Of a stretch of DNA of 64,000 nucleotides, positions 57,456-64,000 are shown in pieces (the first letter of the stretch is position 1; each line of letters begins with the position of its first letter). The translations under genes were made by a program, and so were the position numbers. Location: contig NZ_JBEPTK010000002.1 of assembly GCF_040549485.1 (NCBI RefSeq), forward strand, positions 372,001 through 436,000, given 5' to 3'. The notes beneath the pieces were generated by a model. It ran no database searches. It was given only the letters and a program-made list of their open reading frames with translations, and had not been told where the DNA came from. This DNA comes from Constrictibacter sp. MBR-5. Its GTDB lineage: Bacteria > Pseudomonadota > Alphaproteobacteria > JAJUGE01.

Positions 57456-59066
57456 ATGACTGACGCAAGCGTCAACGATCGATACCGCAACGAATACAGC
57501 CGCGAATTCGTGAAGCGGTGGGACGATCTGATCGGCTGGGACGGCCGTGCCGCCGGCGAAGCCGACTTCTTTCCGCGTCTGCTGGCTGCGCATGGCGCGC
57601 GCCAAGTCGTGGACATCGCCGCCGGCACCGGTTTCCATTCCGTGATGCTGGCCAACGCCGGGTTCGAGGTCACCGCGAGCGACGGCTCGCAGAACATGAT
57701 CGAGCAGACCAAGGAGAATGCCAAGCGGCATGGCGTCAAGCTGGCCGACACGCGTTCCTGCGACTGGCGAAACCTCCACGAGGCGTTCGGCGAGGACAAG
57801 TTCGACGCGCTGGTGTGTCTCGGCAATTCGTTTACGCACCTTCAGGATCATGAGGCGCGACGCGACGCCCTGGAATCGATGTTCAGGGTCCTGAAGCCCG
57901 GCGGGATGCTGGTGATCGATCACCGCAACTACGACCGGATGCTCGACCAGGGCTTCAGTTCGAAGCATTCGTTTTACTACACCGGCGCCGGCGTCGACGC
58001 GCGCCCCGTCGAGCTCACGCGGACGAGGGCGAAGTTCCAGTATTCCTTCGCCGACGGTCAGAACTACCACCTGACCATGTACCCGCTGAAGGAGGGCTAC
58101 ATCGCGCATCTGCTCGAGGATTGCGGCTTCGTCGGCAACATGCGCTACGGCGATTTCGAGCGGCCGTTCGACCAGGGCGATGTCGACTTCATCCAGCAGA
58201 TTGCGTTCAAGCCGCGCAAGGCGACCAACGGCGGCGGCGGCAAGCCCACGTCGCGCTCGGACATCGTCCGCGACACCCAGGCCTACTATGACGGTGCGGC
58301 GGACGAGATCTACCGCGAGATCTGGGGGGAGAACATCCACCTCGGCGTCTTCGACCGCGCGGACGAGGGGCTGCCCGAGGCGATGGTCCGCTCCAACGAG
58401 AAGCTCTCGGCGGAGCTCGGTCTGAAGAAGAGCGACTACGTGCTCGACGTCGGCTGCGGCTACGGCGCCGCCGCCCGCTTCCTCGCCGAGCGGTTCGGCT
58501 GCCGGGTGCTGGCGACGAACATCTCCGACCGCGAGCTGGCGCATGCCCGCGACCTGACCAAGGCACGCGGCCTCGACGACCGCGTGGATTACCAGTGGGC
58601 GGACTTCCACGACCTGCCGTTCCTGGCGGACAGCTTCGACTGCTACCTGTCGCAGGAGGCATTCCTCCACGCTGTCGACAAGGACGCGGTGCTGCGCGAG
58701 GCCCAGCGCGTGCTGAAGCCGGGTGGACGCCTGGTCTTCACCGACATCCTCGTTCGCCGCGGCACCTCGGACGAGGATCGCGCGAAGATCTCCGAGCGCG
58801 TCGGCTCGCCGGTCATGTGGGATGCGCCGGACTATGCCGAGGCCCTGCAGAAACTGGGCCTCACGATCGAGCGGCAGGAGGACATGTCCCAGCACGTCGC
58901 CCCGACCTACGGGTGGGTGCGCCGCGAGCTGGAGCGCCGCCGGCCCGAATTCGAGAAGCGGATCGGCAAGGAGCTGGTCGACAAGACGTCCGCCGCCCTG
59001 CAGTTCTGGGTGGATTCCGCCGAGGCCGGCCGGATCGGCTGGGGCTGGTTCGTCGCCCGCAAGTAG
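57456..59066 (+). CDS. Fused glycine/sarcosine N-methyltransferase and sarcosine/dimethylglycine N-methyltransferase
   Basis: The product (536 aa) holds two SAM-dependent methyltransferase domains in one chain. Domain 1 has motif I near residue 52 (VVDIAAGTGFHSVMLA), and ends near residue 255; domain 2 has VLDVGCGYGAAARFLAERF at 329. The order matches the GSMT-SDMT pair that makes glycine betaine from glycine in three methylations; fused forms are known from halophiles. The N-terminal half keeps DRYRNEYSREFVKRWDDLI, typical of GSMT. ATG at 57456 follows GAGGGGACCTTC. It would provide an osmolyte made in the cell. Assignment by motif and layout only. Confidence 0.87.
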   Translation: MTDASVNDRYRNEYSREFVKRWDDLIGWDGRAAGEADFFPRLLAAHGARQVVDIAAGTGFHSVMLANAGFEVTASDGSQNMIEQTKENAKRHGVKLADTRSCDWRNLHEAFGEDKFDALVCLGNSFTHLQDHEARRDALESMFRVLKPGGMLVIDHRNYDRMLDQGFSSKHSFYYTGAGVDARPVELTRTRAKFQYSFADGQNYHLTMYPLKEGYIAHLLEDCGFVGNMRYGDFERPFDQGDVDFIQQIAFKPRKATNGGGGKPTSRSDIVRDTQAYYDGAADEIYREIWGENIHLGVFDRADEGLPEAMVRSNEKLSAELGLKKSDYVLDVGCGYGAAARFLAERFGCRVLATNISDRELAHARDLTKARGLDDRVDYQWADFHDLPFLADSFDCYLSQEAFLHAVDKDAVLREAQRVLKPGGRLVFTDILVRRGTSDEDRAKISERVGSPVMWDAPDYAEALQKLGLTIERQEDMSQHVAPTYGWVRRELERRRPEFEKRIGKELVDKTSAALQFWVDSAEAGRIGWGWFVARK

Positions 59067-59214
59067 GTCCAGCCGGGCCCATTGCCCGTCCAGGTGCGTT
59101 TCGCGCGTTCCGCCGCTCGGCGGGGCGCGCGAACTTGCTCAGTACCGGTGGCGGCTGTAAGGTCCGCGACACATATAACGCCCGAAGCCGTCACTATTGC
59201 CGGGGAGAAGATTC

Positions 59215-60090
59215 ATGATGCTCAAGGGCTCGCTCGTTGCGCTCATCACCCCCTTCAAGGACGGCAGGGTCGACGAGAAAGCGTTCCAGGACTTCGTCGA
59301 GTGGCAGATCGCGGAAGGCACCCACGGTCTGGTGCCGTGCGGTACGACCGGCGAATCGCCGACGCTGACCCACGACGAGCACAATCGCGTGGTCGAACTC
59401 TGCGTCGAGGTGGCGCGCGGACGCGTGCCGGTGGTCGCGGGGGCCGGGTCCAACTCGACCCAGGAGGCGATCTCCCTGGCGAAGCACGCCAAGGCCGCCG
59501 GTGCCGATGCGACGCTGGTCGTCACCCCCTACTACAACAAGCCGAGCCAGGAAGGGATGTACCGCCACTACAAGGCGATCCACGACGCCGTGGACATTCC
59601 GATGATCATCTACAACATCCCCGGCCGGTCGATCGTCGACATGACCGTGGAGACGATGGCGCGGCTCGCGGAACTTCCGAACGTCGTCGGCGTCAAGGAC
59701 GCGACCAACGATCTGGCGCGTCCGACCCGGACGAAGATCGCCTGCGGCCCCGATTTCGTTCAGCTGTCCGGCGAGGATGGGACGTCGCTGGGCTATCTGG
59801 CCCAGGGGGGCATCGGCTGCATTTCGGTCACGGCGAACGTGGCGCCGAAGCTCTGCTCGATGATGCACGAGGCCTGGATGCAGAACGCCGTCCAGACAGC
59901 GCAGTCGATCAACGAGAAGCTGATGCCGCTGCACGAGGCGATGTTCTGCGAACCCTCTCCGGCGCCCGCCAAGTACGGCGCCAGTCTGCTCGGCAAGGCG
60001 AGCCCGGAGGTGCGGCTGCCGCTCGTATCGGCCACGCCGGCGGCGCAGGACCGCATTCGAAACGCGATGGCTCACGCGGGGCTCGTGTGA
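59215..60090 (+). CDS. dapA: 4-hydroxy-tetrahydrodipicolinate synthase
   Basis: The product (291 aa) condenses pyruvate and aspartate semialdehyde in lysine and diaminopimelate synthesis. Residues match the E. coli numbering: Thr44-Thr45 in CGTTGES, Tyr133 in IIYNIPGRS, Arg138, and the Schiff-base Lys161 in [17 protein letters not shown] precedes the ATG at 59215; a second ATG at 59218 is equivalent. It lies directly before smpB, 35 bases apart, a neighbourhood seen in many alphaproteobacteria. Confidence 0.95.
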   Translation: MMLKGSLVALITPFKDGRVDEKAFQDFVEWQIAEGTHGLVPCGTTGESPTLTHDEHNRVVELCVEVARGRVPVVAGAGSNSTQEAISLAKHAKAAGADATLVVTPYYNKPSQEGMYRHYKAIHDAVDIPMIIYNIPGRSIVDMTVETMARLAELPNVVGVKDATNDLARPTRTKIACGPDFVQLSGEDGTSLGYLAQGGIGCISVTANVAPKLCSMMHEAWMQNAVQTAQSINEKLMPLHEAMFCEPSPAPAKYGASLLGKASPEVRLPLVSATPAAQDRIRNAMAHAGLV

Positions 60091-60125
60091 GCGCCATTCA
60101 CCCTATGGGAGACTGAGACACCGCC

Positions 60126-60602
60126 ATGGCACAGCAGCAGCCATCCGGTGCGCACCGGGTGGTCGCTCAGAACCGCCGGGCGCGCTTCGAATATACGATC
60201 GAGGAGACCTTCGAGGCCGGCATCATGCTGACCGGCAGCGAGGTCAAGTCGCTGCGCGGCGGACGCGCCAGCATCGCCGAATCCCACGCTGGAGATCGCG
60301 ACGGGGAGATCTGGCTGCTCAACGCCCACATCCCGGAGTATCGCGGCGCCGGCGTCTTCGGCCATGAGACGCGGCGGCCGCGCAAGCTTCTGCTCCACAA
60401 GCGCGAGATCGCCAAGCTTCTCGGGGCCGTCCGGCGCGAGGGCGCGACGCTCGTACCGCTGTCGGTCTATTTCAACGACCGGGGGATGGCCAAGGTGCAG
60501 CTGGCGCTCGTCACCGGCCGCAAGAAAGCCGACAAGCGAGCGGCGGTGAAGGAGCGGGATTGGCAGCGCGACAAGGCCCGGCTACTCCGCGACCGGGGCT
60601 GA
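60126..60602 (+). CDS. smpB: SsrA-binding protein
   Basis: The product (158 aa) binds tmRNA and brings it to stalled ribosomes. It has [49 protein letters not shown] and [10 protein letters not shown], with the basic C-terminal tail [22 protein letters not shown] needed in the decoding centre. Start and length are normal. The tmRNA gene itself was not found in the window. Confidence 0.96.
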   Translation: MAQQQPSGAHRVVAQNRRARFEYTIEETFEAGIMLTGSEVKSLRGGRASIAESHAGDRDGEIWLLNAHIPEYRGAGVFGHETRRPRKLLLHKREIAKLLGAVRREGATLVPLSVYFNDRGMAKVQLALVTGRKKADKRAAVKERDWQRDKARLLRDRG

Positions 60603-60790
60603 CGCGCGGAGGCCGCCCGCTTTGGCCACCTACCTCTTGCGGTTGGCCGGGATGCGCCCATCTTAATCTCGTCATTCTGCTTGGGACTGCCGGCCTGCTA
60701 AGCCCATCGGGCCTCGATTGCTGCCGTTTCCACCTACAGTTTGATGCGTCGGACATCTGTACGGCGCCACTCGAATATCGGAGGACAGCA

Positions 60791-61000
60791 ATGCCTGTCG
60801 GAACCGTGAAGTGGTTCAACAGCACCAAGGGTTACGGCTTCATTCAGCCGGACAACGGCGGCCCGGATGTGTTCGTGCACATCTCGGCGGTGGAGCGGGC
60901 CGGCCTGCGTGGCCTCAACGAGGGTCAGAAGGTCAACTTCGAGGAGCAGCGTGATCCCAAGCGCGGCAAGACCTCGGCGGAGAACCTGAAGGCGATCTGA
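60791..61000 (+). CDS. Cold-shock domain protein
   Basis: The product (69 aa) is a single cold-shock domain with RNP1 GYGFIQPD and RNP2 VFVHISAV, starting [14 protein letters not shown]. Such proteins melt RNA structure and are often cold- or growth-phase-induced. GGAGGACAGCA precedes the ATG at 60791, and the 188-base gap from smpB leaves room for a long 5' leader, which often regulates these genes. A terminator hairpin follows at 61023. Confidence 0.95.
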   Translation: MPVGTVKWFNSTKGYGFIQPDNGGPDVFVHISAVERAGLRGLNEGQKVNFEEQRDPKRGKTSAENLKAI

Positions 61001-61022
61001 TTCGCCTCTGGTAAAGTCGCGG

Positions 61023-61053
61023 AAGGGGGTGCCGGGCAGCTGGTGCCCCCTTT
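61023..61053 (+). terminator. Terminator hairpin after the cold-shock gene
   Basis: AAGGGGG (61023-61029) pairs with CCCCCTT (61046-61052), followed by T and CGCTT. Confidence 0.6.
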
Positions 61054-61125
61054 CGCTTGATGTATGAAGCGTCCGCCTCACCCCGTGGGCAGGCCCGTGC
61101 GGGTGAGTGTTGAGGAGGCGGTGCC

Positions 61126-61320
61126 ATGGCCTTCAAGCCGAACTACAAGCAGCAACGCAACGAGCGCGCCCGCAGCAAGGAAGAGAAGAAGAAGGAGAAG
61201 GCGGCGCGGAAGGCCGCGCGGACGACGGCCGACAATCCGGAAGGGCTCGAACTCCCGGAGGACGGTGAGACGGAGGACGACGGTGAGTCCGCGAACGGCG
61301 CGACGTCCGAAGAGCGCTGA
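61126..61320 (+). CDS. Small highly charged protein, hypothetical
   Basis: The product (64 aa) is split into a basic half (residues 4-32, rich in Lys, Arg and Glu, e.g. RSKEEKKKEKAARKAAR) and an acidic tail (ELPEDGETEDDGES). It has no hydrophobic core, so it is probably disordered and may bind nucleic acid or protein. GAGGAGGCGGTGCC precedes the ATG. It lies downstream of the cold-shock gene and 21 bases before the next small gene, so they may form an operon. Confidence 0.7.
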   Translation: MAFKPNYKQQRNERARSKEEKKKEKAARKAARTTADNPEGLELPEDGETEDDGESANGATSEER

Positions 61321-61341
61321 GCCTTTCCAGGAGTAGCAACG

Positions 61342-61566
61342 ATGGCACGCAAGAAGCAGCCGGTGGACAAGGGCTTCGTGCTCTTCGACGTCGTCTATCA
61401 GGACGGTACCCGGACCTCGAACAGGAAGGTGCCCAGTTCCGAGGTGGGGGGCCTCGACGGTGACGTGCCCGCCAAGGCTTTCATCGAGGCGCAGGACCGC
61501 AAGATCGCCGAGATGTCCAACAATCCGCGCGGTCCGATCAAGACGATGACGCGGTCGCCCGGCTGA
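61342..61566 (+). CDS. Small hypothetical protein
   Basis: The product (74 aa) has a beta-like core (KGFVLFDVVYQDGTRTSNRKV) and a helical segment (KAFIEAQDRKIAEMS) before a basic tail. CAGGAGTAGCAACG precedes the ATG at 61342. It follows the charged small protein by 21 bases. I do not recognise a family, though the layout (VVYQDG) is protein-like rather than random. Confidence 0.7.
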   Translation: MARKKQPVDKGFVLFDVVYQDGTRTSNRKVPSSEVGGLDGDVPAKAFIEAQDRKIAEMSNNPRGPIKTMTRSPG

Positions 61567-61585
61567 TCCCGACGGACCAGCCGGC

Positions 61586-62017
61586 TCAGGTCGCCTTCCG
61601 TCCGGGCGCCCACCCGGGCGGAGCCATTTCGAAGCCGGCGAACTCGAACGCCGGCGCCACGACACACCCGACCAGCGTCCACCGGCCGAGCGACCGCGCC
61701 GACTGCCAGGCGCCCTGCGGCACGACGACCTGCGGCTGGTCGCCGCGTCCGACATCCGCGCCGATGATGCGGCGGTCGAGCGTCTCGGCGTCCGTGGAGA
61801 TGGCCAGTTCCAGCGGGTCGCCGCCGTGAAAGCACCAGATTTCATCGGCGTCGACGCGATGCCAGTGCGAGCGTTCTCCCGCCGCGAGCAGGTAGTAGAT
61901 CGATGTCGCCGCGGCGCGCACGCCGGGCGGCGATGCCGCGCGGAAGATTTCCCGGAAATGGCCCCCTTCGGGGTGCGGCATCAGCCCGAGGGCGGCGATC
62001 ATCTCATCGGCAGTCAT
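61586..62017 (-). CDS. DUF985 family cupin
   Basis: The product (143 aa) matches the DUF985/YML079-type cupins, with LMPHPEGGHFREIFRA, TSIYYLLAAGERSHWHRVDADEIWCFHGGDPLEL and VVPQGAWQSARSLG. The His, Glu and Trp residues of these blocks line the cupin pocket; the biological reaction is unknown. The ATG at 62017 is preferred over GTG at 62023 because AAGGTGAG then lies at the right distance. Confidence 0.88.
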   Translation of the reverse strand: MTADEMIAALGLMPHPEGGHFREIFRAASPPGVRAAATSIYYLLAAGERSHWHRVDADEIWCFHGGDPLELAISTDAETLDRRIIGADVGRGDQPQVVVPQGAWQSARSLGRWTLVGCVVAPAFEFAGFEMAPPGWAPGRKAT

Positions 62018-62236
62018 CGACACTCACCTTCGGGCGACCGGGGGCCATACTAAGGTACTGCGATCGTATGTCCAACCGACCTCCCTGCAGCGAAACGGGG
62101 GGTGGTCGACGCCATGCGCGAAGTTGGGCATTCTGCGGGCAAGCGGCGCTCCGCCGCGCGGACGAGGCACACTCTGCCGGTCCGATTCCTCTAAACGGTC
62201 GTTGCGGTTCATGCAGGAACCGCTTGGGAGACAGGA

Positions 62237-63280
62237 ATGCTCGATGTGAGAAAGCTCGCGCTCGCGGCGGTCGCGGGCGCAGCGCTCGTTGCCGGTGGCG
62301 CTTCGGCTCAGACGGTCGACGGGCCGAAGGTTAACTGGAAGTTCTCGACGTGGGGACCGCCGCGCGCCCAGACGGCGGGGATCGAGAAGGTCGCCGAGAT
62401 CGTGAAGGAGCGGACCAACGGCAACTTCACCATCGACATCGGATTCGCCGAGCAGTACGCGCCGGCACGCGAGGGCCTGGACAGCATCAAGATCGGCGTT
62501 ATCGACGGCGCGCAGATATCGGGCTCCTACCACCCCGGCAAGAACCCGGCCCTGAACGGACTCGAGATGCCGTTCCTGCCGCTGGGCGACCACGACGTCC
62601 GCATCGCGGTCCAGGAAGCCTACATGCAGCACCCCGTGCTGGTGAAGGAGATGGCCCGCTGGAACGCTGTCTTCTACGCGTCGGCGATTCTGCCCGCCTA
62701 TGAGTTCTTCGGCGTCGGCGAGCCGCCGAAGGCACTGGAGGACTGGAAGGGACGCCGCGTGCGTGCGTTGGGCGGCATGGGCGATGCGATGCGCACGCTC
62801 GGCGCGGTGCCGACCACGGTGCCGGCCCCCGAAGTCTACAATGGTCTGGAGCGCGGGATCTTCGACGCAGCCTCGTTCCCGTACACCTACGCGCACATCT
62901 CCTATCGCCTGCACGAAGTGTCCAAGTGGTACACGTCGAATATGGCGCTGGGTGCCGCCAACGTGGTCGAGGTGCTGTCGAAATCCTCGTGGGACGCGCT
63001 GCCGAAGCAGTATCAGGATCTCCTGATCGAGGTGAAGGGGCCCCACTACGACACCCTGAAGGCGGCCTTCAAGAAGGCGGACGAAGCCAACCTGCCGATG
63101 CTCAAGGAGCGCGGCCTGATCGAGGTCCGCTACACCGACGAGCAGCGGGCGAAGCTGATCGAGATGGGCGCACAGCCGGTCTGGGATAAGTGGGTCGCCG
63201 AGGCGACGCCGAAGGGCGTGCCGGCTCAGGAACTGCTGGATCTCATCTTCGAGACGGCGAAGAAGGCGTCCAAGTCCTGA
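62237..63280 (+). CDS. TRAP transporter substrate-binding protein (DctP family)
   Basis: The product (347 aa) is a periplasmic solute receptor with a signal peptide (LALAAVAGAALVAGGASAQ). Family marks are KFSTWGPPRAQTAGIEKVAEIV, YFGVGEPPKALEDWKGRRVRALGG-like ligand-binding core near 160-190 with the conserved Arg, and PAPEVYNGLERGIFDAA. The membrane subunits DctQ and DctM do not follow, since ccrM is convergent, so this receptor lacks its partners here. The ligand is a carboxylic acid of unknown kind. Confidence 0.9.
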   Translation: MLDVRKLALAAVAGAALVAGGASAQTVDGPKVNWKFSTWGPPRAQTAGIEKVAEIVKERTNGNFTIDIGFAEQYAPAREGLDSIKIGVIDGAQISGSYHPGKNPALNGLEMPFLPLGDHDVRIAVQEAYMQHPVLVKEMARWNAVFYASAILPAYEFFGVGEPPKALEDWKGRRVRALGGMGDAMRTLGAVPTTVPAPEVYNGLERGIFDAASFPYTYAHISYRLHEVSKWYTSNMALGAANVVEVLSKSSWDALPKQYQDLLIEVKGPHYDTLKAAFKKADEANLPMLKERGLIEVRYTDEQRAKLIEMGAQPVWDKWVAEATPKGVPAQELLDLIFETAKKASKS

Positions 63281-63321
63281 CGAGAGGCCGGGGAGGGCGG
63301 GCGACCGCTCTCCCCGAAGCG

Positions 63322-64000
63322 TCACTGCATCTCTGACCTGACCTGCTGCCGCAGGGTGTCGATCGGCTCCAGCCTCCCGTCCTGGTGCTCGACGCACCAG
63401 AAGGACCAACCGTTGCAGGCGGGCGCGCCCTGGACCAGGGCACCGACCTGATGGATGGAGCCGCGGTGTTCGGCCGCGATCAGAGAACCGTCCGCGCGTA
63501 CCTTCGCCGTCCAGCGCCGCGCCGGATCGGTCAGCACGGTGCCGGCGCGGATCAGCCCGCGCTCCAGCAGCGAACCGAACGGCACGCGGGGGGCATCGCG
63601 TTTGGACGGGCTCGACAGCAGGCTCAACTCGGCATCGGGCTCGATGTCGCGGATCCGCTCTTCGGCGATCGCCGCGTAGGTGGCGTCGCGCTCGATGCCG
63701 ATGCAGCGCCGACCCAGTCGCCTGGCGACCGCCCCGGTCGTTCCGGAGCCGAAGAACGGATCGAGGATGACGTCGCCGGGCTGCGTCGCCGCGAGAATGG
63801 TTCGATAGAGGAGCGATTCGGGCTTCTGCGTCGGGTGGGCCTTGCGCCCGTCGACCTTCAGGCGCTCGCCGCCGGAGCAGATCGGCAGCAGCCAGTCGCT
63901 GCGCATCTGCAGCTCCTCGTTCAGCGCTTTCATTGCCGCATAGTTGAACGTATGGCGGCTGCCCGCGTCGCGCGCCGACCAGATCAGCGTCTCATGGGCA
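63322..64000 (-). CDS. ccrM: CcrM-type GANTC adenine methyltransferase, 5' end cut by window edge
   Basis: The last 226 codons are visible. They include TFNYAAMKALNEELQMRSDW, HPTQKPESLLYR and the SAM-binding DPFFGSGTTGAVARRLG, then a C-terminal extension of about 85 residues (GSLLERGLIRAGTVLTD, GSIHQVGALVQGAPACNGW) characteristic of CcrM. CcrM methylates the adenine of GANTC late in the alphaproteobacterial cell cycle. The N-terminal DPPY-containing catalytic domain lies outside the window. It converges on the TRAP receptor gene with a weak GGGGAG/CTCCCC hairpin (63290-63315) between. Confidence 0.92.
   Translation of the reverse strand, partial: AHETLIWSARDAGSRHTFNYAAMKALNEELQMRSDWLLPICSGGERLKVDGRKAHPTQKPESLLYRTILAATQPGDVILDPFFGSGTTGAVARRLGRRCIGIERDATYAAIAEERIRDIEPDAELSLLSSPSKRDAPRVPFGSLLERGLIRAGTVLTDPARRWTAKVRADGSLIAAEHRGSIHQVGALVQGAPACNGWSFWCVEHQDGRLEPIDTLRQQVRSEMQ

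Overview
The window is a GC-rich chromosomal segment of an alphaproteobacterium, most likely from the Rhodospirillales or a nearby order. Four kinds of evidence support this. The 3' half of a CcrM-type GANTC methyltransferase lies at the right edge and a CpdR-like receiver at 17.0-17.4 kb. Complex I accessory subunit NDUFA12 sits beside an MlaD-like protein. The ribonucleotide reductase is the long B12-dependent class II enzyme. Purine genes run purC-purS-purQ-purL followed by bolA and a CGFS glutaredoxin. I saw no rRNA operon, CRISPR array, insertion sequence or intact prophage. One tRNA gene, Val(GAC), is present.

Layout. 0-0.8 kb: an AT-rich edge with a truncated exported protein gene. 0.8-12.5 kb: a 3-hydroxyacyl-CoA dehydrogenase, a VOC protein, mlaD/NDUFA12 and nrdJ (with two DnaA-box-like sites upstream). 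These are followed by a cluster of palindromic repeats around a small GIY-YIG nuclease gene, a DUF6880 protein, a secreted protein with 43-residue repeats, and a lipoprotein lytic transglycosylase with a SPOR domain. 12.8-17.4 kb: a three-subunit FAD/[2Fe-2S] amino-acid or opine dehydrogenase operon, dodecin, tRNA-Val and cpdR. 17.5-23.6 kb: an acyl-CoA dehydrogenase, then the purine operon and bolA-grxD.

23.6-34.1 kb: a second repeat cluster, a zinc alcohol dehydrogenase, an MlrC-type M81 peptidase, a multi-PAS histidine kinase, a luciferase-like oxidoreductase, an M20 amidohydrolase, and an ornithine/lysine decarboxylase behind a structured leader. 34.1-43.7 kb: an acyl-CoA catabolic operon with a divergent TetR regulator, a cupin, a TauD-type dioxygenase and a hydratase, then a tight operon of hydroxyacid dehydrogenase, small-molecule kinase and a divergent enolase. 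44.0-57.2 kb: mainly catabolic accessory genes: an Ntn hydrolase, GNAT, an IlvD/Edd dehydratase, an orphan peptide-binding protein, an alpha/beta hydrolase, two SDRs, ArsR, an aldo-keto reductase, a CMD protein and an acyl-CoA dehydrogenase. 57.5-64 kb: a fused glycine/sarcosine/dimethylglycine methyltransferase for glycine betaine, dapA, smpB, a cold-shock gene with two tiny conserved-looking genes, a DUF985 cupin, a TRAP solute receptor and ccrM.

Points most worth following: (1) palindromic repeats whose stems vary in a compensatory way inside a fixed frame, with a GIY-YIG gene between two inverted copies; (2) a dehydrogenase-kinase-enolase operon in which the enolase has changed active-site positions; (3) two mini-ORFs linking purC to purS through stop/start overlaps; (4) the ornithine decarboxylase leader RNA. 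Functions are inferred from sequence motifs read by eye; no database search was run.
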